This document shows positions 54,199 to 61,281 of a DNA stretch of 64,000 bases, in pieces. The translations under genes and the position numbers were made by a program. Each line of letters opens with the position of its first letter. Positions within the stretch are counted from its first letter, which is position 1. Source of the DNA: Bradyrhizobium diazoefficiens USDA 110 (lineage in GTDB: Bacteria; Pseudomonadota; Alphaproteobacteria; Rhizobiales; Xanthobacteraceae); assembly GCF_000011365.1 (NCBI RefSeq), contig NC_004463.1:4264001-4328000 (forward strand), in the 5' to 3' direction. The notes beneath the pieces were generated by a model. That model did no database searches. It was not told the origin of the DNA and saw nothing but the letters and a program-made list of their open reading frames with translations.

Positions 54199-55932
54199 TT
54201 AGGCGACTTGCTGCTTTACCAGGAAGCTCTTCGCTCCCGGTCCTCTGCCTGACACATACTTCACACCAAGCTCTACTAGGGCCTTGCTGGTGGCGTGTGT
54301 GTCGTTACGAAGGACCTCGCGGAGCTTCGAGAGCCCCGCAGGCTTCAATGCCAACTCACGCTGAATGGTGCTGAGCGGCACGCTTTCACCGGGCTCTGTG
54401 TTGCGCATGAGCGTCAGCAAAGGCTGATGCGAGCTACCCTCACGCGGGCGGCGGACCTTCGGCCCATCCATTTCGAAGGACCACGGCACCACCTCGATAT
54501 CAGGCATGTCGGCCTTGATATCCGTCAGAATGGCATCGCCCATGCTATCGGCAGGAAGCACAATGAACACGTCGGCCGGGTCGCAGCCTCCATCCTCGTC
54601 AACGACCTTGCGGCACCTGATGCGATTGATGGCTTGGATAATCTCGACGGACATTTGACGCTGCTGCATCAGGCGGCGGACGTTTGTGTATCCCTTCCAC
54701 GTTGGCGTCTTCAGCCAAACATCATCCTGCACGCCTTGAAGGGCAAAGAACACGTTGGTAGGCCATATCAGGTCACGGTAAGGCAACCCGAACAGCACGG
54801 CCGTGTCGTAGTCCTTCCAGTCGTTACGCCCGTCCACAGCTCCCCAATGGCCGAAACCGACACGCTTGAAGGGGTGCTTGAACCTCTCCGCGGAATGTTC
54901 GTAGTCCTTGTGAACGCATACGAACACAGACCTGTCAGAGCCCAACTGCGCCTCCAGCGCCTCCAGCAATCGGGCGTAGCGCGCGGCAAACGTCTTCTCC
55001 ATAGTCGTCTTGCCAACGCCCTTCGCTCTCGCAACGTGAAGGGTCACGTTTCGATAATTGCGAGCACCAGCACAGACGGGCTCAATCTGCGCTCTGCCTT
55101 GGAAGAGCTCCCACAAGAAGTTCTGACTTGCGGTCGCATCCAACACAACGGCTCCGGGGACGGCATAGGAGACCGTGAGAGTGGAGGAGTTGAGCGAGTG
55201 GTCCTTACCGATGCGAGTGTAGTAGGCCCATCGATCTGCAAGGGCTTGGACGCTCGCGAGCGTATCCTCCACCAGCTTGGCAATGTTGCGCTTGGTGTTG
55301 CCCTCCCTGATCCTCCGGTCGTACTTCACCTTGCGCATTGCCTCACGCAGAGGTTTCATGGCGGCCGGAGCAGCGTTTAGTACTTCGCTTGCTCCCCCAT
55401 CCCTCCACATTAGCTTCGCCGTGCCATCGTTGGTATCGGATTGCGCCTGTTGCACCAACGCGTCTTTCAGCGCTTCTACGAGCCTCACTTGATCAGGAAA
55501 GGCTTGCGCCACGTCAAAGGGCACACAGCCAAGGACAAACTGAAGGCTCTCCAGCGTGACCTTGTTCTCCTCGACCACGTTGGCTAACGCCTCATCAACA
55601 ATGGTCAGAAGGCGATGGCCTCCCTTCCACTGCACGAGGCGTGACCATGAGGCACCTGCAAGGGTCTCAGCCGCATTTACGAAGGCTTGGTGTGTCACGA
55701 CCAGAACGTCATATCGCCCGATATCATCGGCATCAGTTTCGCTCTTTGAGTGATGAGCAACGGCGACGTTCGCTCCCGCCATCACGTTGACCTGGGCAGC
55801 GAGGTCGTCGGCCTGCTTGATCAGGCGGGTCACGAGGAGCACATCCTTGGTACTCTTCAGGAGCCTTGAAGGGTGAGTCCTTGAGGCAACAGTAGGAACA
55901 CCGCACCGGGTGCTCCCACCGTCAATGGTCAT
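54199..55932 (-). CDS. SF2-helicase-like protein without visible Walker A motif
   Basis: A 577-residue protein from ATG 55932. VLLVTRLIKQADDL resembles motif Ia, YDVLVVTHQAF a following strand, LLTIVDEAL (DEA at 113-115) motif II, and QAINRIRCR motif VI of DEAD-like helicases. No GK[S/T] Walker A motif is found before motif Ia; the 30 residues ahead (GGSTRCGVPTVASRTH) look unlike a P-loop. The gene is probably 5'-truncated by the rearrangement that placed the nuclease gene beside it. Typical cargo of phage-plasmid-like elements. Confidence 0.7.
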   Translation of the reverse strand: MTIDGGSTRCGVPTVASRTHPSRLLKSTKDVLLVTRLIKQADDLAAQVNVMAGANVAVAHHSKSETDADDIGRYDVLVVTHQAFVNAAETLAGASWSRLVQWKGGHRLLTIVDEALANVVEENKVTLESLQFVLGCVPFDVAQAFPDQVRLVEALKDALVQQAQSDTNDGTAKLMWRDGGASEVLNAAPAAMKPLREAMRKVKYDRRIREGNTKRNIAKLVEDTLASVQALADRWAYYTRIGKDHSLNSSTLTVSYAVPGAVVLDATASQNFLWELFQGRAQIEPVCAGARNYRNVTLHVARAKGVGKTTMEKTFAARYARLLEALEAQLGSDRSVFVCVHKDYEHSAERFKHPFKRVGFGHWGAVDGRNDWKDYDTAVLFGLPYRDLIWPTNVFFALQGVQDDVWLKTPTWKGYTNVRRLMQQRQMSVEIIQAINRIRCRKVVDEDGGCDPADVFIVLPADSMGDAILTDIKADMPDIEVVPWSFEMDGPKVRRPREGSSHQPLLTLMRNTEPGESVPLSTIQRELALKPAGLSKLREVLRNDTHATSKALVELGVKYVSGRGPGAKSFLVKQQVA

Positions 55933-55991
55933 GCTTGCCACCGAGCACCCCTTGAGGTCTCTTCACGTCGCTGAGGAAACAGGGAGGGCTC

Positions 55992-56345
55992 ATGAAAAGC
56001 TTGGGTGGTGTCGTGCTGGCGCTCATGTTGGCATTCTGTAGCGGTTCGCTGCGAGCGGAGCCAATCACCGCCGCAGAAATAACGGTTGTGGATGGCGACA
56101 CAATTGACGCGCGCGGCCAACGCTATCGAATGATTGGGTACGATACGCCAGAGGTAGCCACGCCTAGACGCAAGGTCGGATCAGATGAGCGGGCTGTGGC
56201 GTTGCTCGCGAAGGAGCGGTTAGCGGAGCTTCTTCACTCTGGAGCACTAGACCTCGCCGAAGTCCCCTGTTCGTGCTCCAAGAGTGCGCTGAGCAAGGGC
56301 ACATGCAACCACGGACGCAAGTGTGCGAACTGTCGAGCAAGATAG
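55992..56345 (+). CDS. Thermonuclease (SNase)-like protein, C-terminally truncated
   Basis: ATG 55992 follows GGGAGGG. The signal peptide ends near residue 22 (LRA-EP). ITVVDGDTID and RYRMIGYDTPE are the first half of a staphylococcal-nuclease-like domain, and ALDLAEVPCSC ... CNHGRKC matches the extra Cys segment of rhizobial thermonuclease-family proteins. The frame then ends at NCRAR, before the final strand and active-site segment. The 3' end overlaps a convergent ORF by about 110 bases, so it is probably inactive. Confidence 0.65.
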   Translation: MKSLGGVVLALMLAFCSGSLRAEPITAAEITVVDGDTIDARGQRYRMIGYDTPEVATPRRKVGSDERAVALLAKERLAELLHSGALDLAEVPCSCSKSALSKGTCNHGRKCANCRAR

Positions 56346-56761
56346 TCGATATCGGAGGCCGTCCATTCCGCATCGAGGGCGGACGATAGGCGGTCGCAGT
56401 CGAGCATGTTGCGACAGGCCGCACGGATGCCCGCGAACTCTGGAGGCACCTTCGGTCTTGTGGCGCGAGTGGCCTTTATGGCAGATCGTGCGGCTTGCGC
56501 TTCTTCAAGCTCTTTCCATCGAACTTGATCGGCGGCCTGTTCTTCAGGACTATAGTAGCGCCGCTTCGATGCGTCTTGGATGGCGATACGGAATTTGAGG
56601 TCGCCCTTGCCCGTGTATCGGCGGGCTTCTGCCTCGATACCGGAGGCAGTCCACCCTTGGCGGATGGCTTCGCCAAGCATTAGACGTTCTTGGAAGTCGC
56701 GGCAGATGGAACGGAGGAATTTGAAAGCCTCGCGTGCGCCGGGGTGTGGTGTCGTGGTCAT
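56234..56761 (-). CDS. Hypothetical phage/plasmid-type protein (175 aa)
   Basis: A 175-residue frame whose N-terminal two thirds look coding: EAFKFLRSICRDFQERLMLG, WTASGIEAEARRYTGKGDLKF, YYSPEEQAADQVRWKELEEAQ. It repeats the phrase W-T-A-S-x-I-[E/D] twice (near residues 37 and 131), hinting at an internal duplication. The start overlaps the stop of an upstream small ORF (ATGA). Its last 35 codons lie opposite the nuclease gene and may be read-through after a junction. Confidence 0.5.
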   Translation of the reverse strand: MTTTPHPGAREAFKFLRSICRDFQERLMLGEAIRQGWTASGIEAEARRYTGKGDLKFRIAIQDASKRRYYSPEEQAADQVRWKELEEAQAARSAIKATRATRPKVPPEFAGIRAACRNMLDCDRLSSALDAEWTASDIDYLARQFAHLRPWLHVPLLSALLEHEQGTSARSSAPE

Positions 56762-56880
56762 TCTTCAGATTTTTGCGGATAGGGACGGGAAGCATGCAGG
56801 GCGATAGGACGCCGCTCGCGTTCCTTGAGGAACCGATTAGCGAAGCGGTCACGCAGCAGTGCTGAGTTGATCACTGCCAT
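56758..56880 (-). CDS. Small ORF coupled to the 175-aa gene, cut by IS3
   Basis: Forty codons from ATG 56880 (AVINSALLRDRFANRFLKER and a Pro/His tail), with the TGA overlapping the next start. The frame is open upstream as FFAVSRRIL to the IS3 boundary at 56931, so the original gene may have begun further up and been cut by the insertion. Confidence 0.4.
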   Translation of the reverse strand: MAVINSALLRDRFANRFLKERERRPIALHASRPYPQKSEE

Positions 56881-57017
56881 GAGTATGCGTCTGCTCACGG
56901 CGAAGAAGGGTCTGCCGGTGTGCCAGCGGGAGAGCTGGCTCCGGAAATCTGGACAGGGCGGTAAGTGGAGTTTCTGCCTGACGGCGGGCAAGATTGTCCC
57001 GCGAATCAGGAGAGACG

Positions 57018-57329
57018 ATGAGCAGACGAGCCCGCCGGCAACACGCACCGGCATTCAAGGCCAAGGTGGCGTTAGCGGCGATCAAGGGCGAGATGACGCT
57101 GGCCCAGCTGGCTGAGCATTTCGACGTGCACCCGAACCAGATCACGCAGTGGAAGTCCCAGCTTCAGGAGGCGGCGGCCGAGGTGTTTGGTCCTGGCGGT
57201 GGCAACAGAGCGAGCGAGTCCGCGGTAGACGTGAAAACGCTGCACGCCAAGATCGGGGAGCTGACGCTTGAGAACGATTTTTTAGAAGGCGCGCTCAGCA
57301 AAGCCGGCCTGCTGAGCGCAAAGCGATGA
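57018..57329 (+). CDS. IS3-family transposase orfA
   Basis: A 103-residue protein with a helix-turn-helix (TLAQLAEHFDVHPNQITQWK) and a leucine-zipper-like tail (LHAKIGELTLENDFLEGAL), the usual IS3 OrfA. Its stop overlaps the orfB start, and OrfAB fusion by -1 frameshift is expected. Confidence 0.92.
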   Translation: MSRRARRQHAPAFKAKVALAAIKGEMTLAQLAEHFDVHPNQITQWKSQLQEAAAEVFGPGGGNRASESAVDVKTLHAKIGELTLENDFLEGALSKAGLLSAKR

Positions 57330-58153
57330 TCGACCGTGAGCACGACCTGCCGATCACCAAACAGGCGGAAGTTTTGAAGATCAGCCGTGGCAGTATCTAT
57401 TATCTACCACGTCCGGTGTCGCCCGCCGACCTCGCGATCATGCAGCGGCTTGACCGGCTGCACCTGGAGTTTCCTTTCGCCGGTTCGCGAATGTTGCGAG
57501 ACCTGCTGGCTGCCGAGGGGTGCAAGATCGGCCGCCGGCATGTCAAAACGCTGATGCGGCGGATGGGGATAGAGGCGCTCTATCGCCGGCCGCGTACCAC
57601 CAAGCCCGAACCCGGGCACAAGATCTATCCGTATCTGCTGCGCGGGATGGAGATCACAGGCCCGAACCAGGTCTGGGCGATGGACATCACCTACATCCCG
57701 ATGGCGCGCGGCTTCGTCTATCTCGCGGTGGTGCTGGACTGGTTCAGCCGCCGGGTGCTGTCGTGGCGCGTCTCGATCACTATGGAAGCCGCATTCTGCG
57801 TCGAGACGCTGGAGGACGCTCTCGCTCGCCATGGCAAGCCGGACATCTTCAATACCGACCAAGGCTCGCAGTTCACGGGCGCCGCGTTCACCGGCATGCT
57901 CGCCAGTCATGGCATCGCCATCAGCATGGACGGTCGGGGCGCCTGGCGCGACAACGTGTTCGTCGAGCGTCTGTGGCGCAGCATCAAATACGAAGAGGTC
58001 TATCTGCGCGCCTACGACACCGTGTCCGACGCCCGCGCCTCGATCGGCCGATACCTCGCCTTTTACAATGGCCGGCGTCCCCACTCGAGCCTTGACGGCG
58101 GCACCCCCGATCAAGCTTACTTCAGCCCGCTGCCGTTCCGCGCGGCAGCCTAA
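57326..58153 (+). CDS. IS3-family transposase orfB
   Basis: A 275-residue integrase-like transposase. The DDE residues lie in VWAMDITYIP, FNTDQGSQFT and the Glu in VFVERLWRSIKYEEVY; the N-terminal HTH_21 region reads FAGSRMLRDLLAAEG. Full length and apparently functional; it could act in trans on the truncated copy's remaining end. Confidence 0.93.
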   Translation: MIDREHDLPITKQAEVLKISRGSIYYLPRPVSPADLAIMQRLDRLHLEFPFAGSRMLRDLLAAEGCKIGRRHVKTLMRRMGIEALYRRPRTTKPEPGHKIYPYLLRGMEITGPNQVWAMDITYIPMARGFVYLAVVLDWFSRRVLSWRVSITMEAAFCVETLEDALARHGKPDIFNTDQGSQFTGAAFTGMLASHGIAISMDGRGAWRDNVFVERLWRSIKYEEVYLRAYDTVSDARASIGRYLAFYNGRRPHSSLDGGTPDQAYFSPLPFRAAA

Positions 58154-58214
58154 CTCTGGCAGAAACTCCACTTATCGACGCGGAATTGCTGTTCAGATAA
58201 CCGGGGCCAGCTCT

Positions 58215-58401
58215 GGGCGAAGTCGGCAAGCCTACCTTCGGTCCATCCTTGCTGGAGCACCATGTTGAGCTTGGAAAGCTCTGAGGGTGTCATGCAGGCA
58301 TGGAAGAACGCACCGAAGAAGTGGGAGGGCGCTGTGAAGTTGATGGTGATTGTCTCGATTTTCGGGTGTTGGGAAGCGCGCGCCCCTGTGTACAGGCGCA
58401 C
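58215..58401 (-). pseudogene. Element gene truncated by IS3
   Basis: A minus-strand frame reads IETITINFTAPSHFFGAFF, MTPSELSKLNMVLQQGWTEG, RLADFAQ and is cut at the IS3 boundary (58215). It starts at GTG 58401, though the frame is open further up. The local sequence looks coding, but no family is recognised; only the N-terminal 60 or so residues survive. Confidence 0.45.
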
Positions 58402-58817
58402 AGCTTGAGGCTTAACCCACGCCTTCGCAGCAATAAGTGCGCCTACGGGGCTTGTGAGCGATGTGGCGACGATCAGACCTCGCCTCCGTGTATAGGTGGT
58501 CGCTGGATCGCCTAAGACACTGCACCAGAGTGCTAAATGACCTCTGGAGCCCCTTTCAGGACGCGGAGCCGCAATCGAACAACGGCAAAGGGCTTTAGCT
58601 GCCCTTCTCGAAATCGATTTCCCTGTTCGTCACTTAAGGGGCAAGGGTCGGAGGGACCCTATTCTACCAAGCAAGCGCGCGCTTCCGTGCATAGGTAGTC
58701 AAATAAATCGCTAAGCTATTGATACTGATAGGGAAATGCTGCATTTTCGCCGTAGGCGGACGGAGCCCAATTTTTGGGTCTCTTGCGTCCTTGGTGGGAT
58801 GGATGGTGCAGCACAAA
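58402..58817. other. Gap between inverted IS3 copies
   Basis: About 416 bases of island DNA without a clear gene. Two imperfect direct repeats of about 35-40 bases occur at 58483-58520 and 58682-58718 (CCTCCGTGTATAGGTGGTC versus CTTCCGTGCATAGGTAGTC, then a shared CGC-CTAAG). They may be old recombinase or regulator sites. Confidence 0.45.
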
Positions 58818-59461
58818 GAGCTGGCCCCGGTTATCTGAACAGCAATTCCGCGTCGATAAGTGGAGTTTCTGCCAGAGTTAGGCTGCCGCGCGGAACGGCA
58901 GCGGGCTGAAGTAAGCTTGATCGGGGGTGCCGCCGTCAAGGCTCGAGTGGGGACGCCGGCCATTGTAAAAGGCGAGGTATCGGCCGATCGAGGCGCGGGC
59001 GTCGGACACGGTGTCGTAGGCGCGCAGATAGACCTCTTCGTATTTGATGCTGCGCCACAGACGCTCGACGAACACGTTGTCGCGCCAGGCGCCCCGACCG
59101 TCCATGCTGATGGCGATGCCATGACTGGCGAGCATGCCGGTGAACGCGGCGCCCGTGAACTGCGAGCCTTGGTCGGTATTGAAGATGTCCGGCTTGCCAT
59201 GGCGAGCGAGAGCGTCCTCCAGCGTCTCGACGCAGAATGCGGCTTCCATAGTGATCGAGACGCGCCACGACAGCACCCGGCGGCTGAACCAGTCCAGCAC
59301 CACCGCGAGATAGACGAAGCCGCGCGCCATCGGGATGTAGGTGATGTCCATCGCCCAGACCTGGTTCGGGCCTGTGATCTCCATCCCGCGCAGCAGATAC
59401 GGATAGATCTTGTGCCCGGGTTCGGGCTTGGTGGTACGCGGCCGGCGATAGAGCGCCTCTA
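58818..59461 (-). mobile_element. Truncated, inverted copy of the IS3-family element (644 bp)
   Basis: From AGAGCTGG at 58818 the sequence is the reverse complement of the right half of the full copy at 56931-58214, including orfB from EALYRRPRTTK to its stop. Identity ends abruptly at 59461, where integrase coding sequence begins. The left IS end and orfA are lost, so only the right half survives. Confidence 0.88.
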
Positions 59462-59715
59462 GGCTTCCACTCAGAAGCGTCCCGGTAGAGCGCGGCGAGT
59501 GTGTCATCTCCGCCCTTCTCAAGCTCGGCAATCTTTCGTTGGAAGCCGTGCACGTAGTGGTGTTTGAGGCGGTTCGCTTCAGCGAGGCTGTCGGTCTGGA
59601 GGGACTTCTTGAAGCGCTTCTGACCAGCCTTGGCCTGAAGGCGCTTGGGGATCTCGACGACCACCGAATATGTGTTGTGCTGCTTGACGAGGTACTTGCT
59701 GTCCATCCAACCCAC
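59462..59715 (-). pseudogene. Tyrosine-recombinase integrase, N-terminal remnant
   Basis: The minus frame from 59715 reads YLVKQHNTYSVVVEIPKRLQ, RFKKSLQTDSLAEANRLKHH and ends within LAALYRDASEW, where the truncated IS3 copy starts. The YLxKR-x-x-Y/F opening and SLxTxxxxEAxRL pattern are those of the N-terminal DNA-binding arm (DUF6538-type) of phage/island integrases. The catalytic R-H-R-Y domain is absent anywhere in the window. Its position next to the right tRNA repeat fits an island integrase. Confidence 0.8.
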
Positions 59716-59795
59716 CTAGGAAATCCACCTAGACTTACGGCCGGAAGTGCTTACAAACAAGCGGTTATTGGGCTTTTGATGCTGGTGGATGCGTG

Positions 59796-59813
59796 TCCAG
59801 GTTCCCCAGCCAG
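59796..59813 (+). repeat. attR-like copy of the tRNA-Gln 3' end
   Basis: An exact 18-base copy (TCCAGGTTCCCCAGCCAG) of the tRNA-Gln end at 53636-53653, 80 bases upstream of the integrase start. It marks the right boundary of the integrated element. Confidence 0.85.
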
Positions 59814-59955
59814 TTCAGGCGCTTTTCCCAAGCCATGATTGACCCGCCCCGCGGCCGCGCCATTTGCGAAGCCCCGCTCGCCGTGCCGCCGCTCGCGACG
59901 GTTTGCCTCATCTGAAAGCGCATCCGCGGCGTCGGATCGCGGCGCGCTCCATCGT

Positions 59956-59977
59956 CCTTGGGACATACAACCCAAGG
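59956..59977 (+). promoter_or_regulatory. Hairpin over ribosome binding site of DUF1428 gene
   Basis: CCTTGGG and CCCAAGG pair around an 8-base loop; the right arm includes the first bases of the AAGGAGA ribosome binding site of the gene at 59987. Folding would hide the site, so translation could depend on structure. Confidence 0.45.
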
Positions 59978-59986
59978 AGATCCGTG

Positions 59987-60349
59987 ATGCCCTATGTCGA
60001 TGGTTTCGTGCTGGCCGTGCCGAAGGACAAGATCGAGGCCTACAAGGCGCTGGCGAAGACCGCCTGCGCGGTCTGGATGGAGCACGGCGCGCTCGATTAT
60101 GTCGAATGCATCGGCGACGACGTTCCCTATGGCGAGCTGACATCGTTTCCGCGCGCGGTGATGGCGAAGGAGGATGAGCTCGTGGTGTTCTCCTGGATCG
60201 TCTATCGCGACCGGAAGACGCGCGATGCCGTCAACAAGAAGGTGATGGCGGACCCTCGGCTGAAATTGGACGGCATGCCATTCGACGGCAAGCGCATGAT
60301 CTATGGCGGCTTCACGACGCTGCTGCGCGCGAGCGATGTTATCAGTTGA
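59987..60349 (+). CDS. DUF1428 family protein (YbaA-like)
   Basis: A 120-residue protein from ATG 59987 behind AAGGAGA. MPYVDGFVLAVPKDK, YVECIGDDVPYGELTSFPRAV and VVFSWIVYRDRKTRDAVNKKVM are the DUF1428 landmarks, a dimeric ferredoxin-like (ABM-like) fold of unknown role. It is the first intact chromosomal gene beyond the integrated element. Confidence 0.9.
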   Translation: MPYVDGFVLAVPKDKIEAYKALAKTACAVWMEHGALDYVECIGDDVPYGELTSFPRAVMAKEDELVVFSWIVYRDRKTRDAVNKKVMADPRLKLDGMPFDGKRMIYGGFTTLLRASDVIS

Positions 60350-60375
60350 GTGAGGTCGAGCAGGGAGGCTCGTGG

Positions 60376-60403
60376 CCCGGATGGAGCGTAGGCGAAATCC
60401 GGG
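60376..60403. repeat. Small palindromic repeat
   Basis: CCCGGAT and ATCCGGG flank a 14-base centre. Short CCCGGAT/ATCCGGG palindromes are a common dispersed repeat type in these genomes. It sits between the DUF1428 gene and the livF remnant. Confidence 0.5.
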
Positions 60404-60413
60404 TCCGCTGTCC

Positions 60414-60506
60414 GTGCTCCAGGTCGGCAGAAGCGTGCTGTCGGGCACCGCGGCCGCGCTCGCCGAGGACCCGCAGGTGCAGAAGGCCTATCTCGGTGTC
60501 GGGTGA
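60414..60506 (+). pseudogene. livF C-terminal remnant
   Basis: Thirty codons read VLQVGRSVLSGTAAALAEDP, then QVQKAYLGVG and a stop, which is the conserved end of LivF-type branched-chain amino-acid ABC ATPases. The rest of the gene is absent; the fragment lies beside the DUF1428 gene and overlaps the end of the convergent TetR gene. It marks a past deletion or recombination joint. Confidence 0.75.
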
Positions 60507-61186
60507 CCCATCTCCGCCTGAAGCAGCAGCAACAGGCAACCGGCGAGCCGCCTCTCCATCTCTTTCGACGAAAGCGACAGCGGTCCGGGATCGTTGAGGA
60601 TCGCGTTCACCAGCGTGCCCAGCACGACCTGGAAGCCGAAGGCGATGGTGCGGGTCTTGGCGGCCTTGCGCCTCTTGCCCATTCCCTTGCCCATGGCTGG
60701 CAACAGGAGAGGGGTGGCGCGCATCGTGGTGGCTTGGGCGAGCGCCTTGAACGGCGTCCATTTGTCCGGGCGGGTGTCGTCATGCTGAAGCGCTGCGCGC
60801 AGCACGCCCTCGTGGTTGCGCATCCAGGCGATGATGCCGCCGACGATGACATGGCAGAGCTTGTCGAGGCCGGTGTCGGGTGACGGGCGCCTGATCTCGC
60901 CCAGCCGCTGCTCGCCGTCGCGCGTGGCCAGCGCCATCAGGGCGTTGAAGTAGGCCTCTTTGCTCTCGAAGCGGCTGTAGAAGGCGCCGACGGTGACGCC
61001 GACCTCGGCGCAGAGCGCCTCGATCGAGAGTTCGGCAAGGCTGCGCGCCCGCAGCATGTCGGCGCCGGCGCGCAGCAGCGCCAGCGTCGTCTCCCGGCTG
61101 CGCTTCTGGCGCGACGGGGCGACGCCCGGCAGGTCGAAATCGCGAAATCCGGGCTCTTCAGAACGTGCTCGCATCCGCGCTTGCAT
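60488..61186 (-). CDS. TetR-family transcriptional regulator
   Basis: About 232 residues from ATG 61186 (ATG 61174 is possible; the frame's first codon, TTG, is unlikely). The helix-turn-helix is LSIEALCAEVGVTVGAFYSRFESKEAYF. The C-terminal domain is helical with a basic MGKGMGKRRKAAKT stretch. Divergent from the arylsulfatase gene with an AT-rich palindrome between them, so it probably controls sulfatase expression. Confidence 0.9.
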   Translation of the reverse strand: MQARMRARSEEPGFRDFDLPGVAPSRQKRSRETTLALLRAGADMLRARSLAELSIEALCAEVGVTVGAFYSRFESKEAYFNALMALATRDGEQRLGEIRRPSPDTGLDKLCHVIVGGIIAWMRNHEGVLRAALQHDDTRPDKWTPFKALAQATTMRATPLLLPAMGKGMGKRRKAAKTRTIAFGFQVVLGTLVNAILNDPGPLSLSSKEMERRLAGCLLLLLQAEMGHPTPR

Positions 61187-61200
61187 CCGTTTCAAATCAT

Positions 61201-61222
61201 AATCATAATTCTGATTATAATT
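61201..61222. promoter_or_regulatory. AT-rich palindrome between TetR and sulfatase genes
   Basis: AATCATAAT and ATTATAATT flank TCTG, matching 8 of 9 positions as an inverted repeat. It lies 15 bases upstream of the TetR start and 60 before the sulfatase start, a likely shared operator. Confidence 0.55.
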
Positions 61223-61281
61223 TAAGCGTGGTCAGACCGCGGGTCAACCGTCCGGTTCACGCAACAAGCAGGGAGAAGCAG

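Larger units (their letters stand above)
56931..58214 (+). mobile_element. IS3-family insertion sequence, full copy (1284 bp)
   Basis: The left end AGAGCTGGCTCCGG and right end CCGGGGCCAGCTCT are imperfect inverted repeats, with a second shared segment TAAGTGGAGTTTCTGCC further inside. GGG lies on both sides (56928-56930; 58215-58217), a probable 3-bp target duplication. It carries orfA and orfB in the usual overlap and appears intact. A truncated, inverted copy lies at 58818-59461. Confidence 0.88.
53653..59795. mobile_element. Stranded integrative element at tRNA-Gln (about 6.2 kb)
   Basis: DNA between the two 18-bp repeats carries a small hypothetical gene, a helicase-like gene, a truncated nuclease, phage/plasmid-type ORFs, a full IS3-family copy, a truncated inverted IS3 copy and an integrase N-terminus next to the right repeat. 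Base composition is visibly lower in GC than the flanks. The integrase has lost its catalytic domain, so the element cannot excise by itself. Confidence 0.8.

Noticed and set aside
58860..59462. Frame antisense to the IS3 orfB remnant, identical to one opposite the full copy
   Set aside because: It recurs only because the IS is duplicated; no independent coding evidence.
58936..59715. 259-codon frame joining integrase and IS3 sequence
   Set aside because: A chimera: after residue 84 it reads the IS out of frame, so it is not a fusion protein of meaning.
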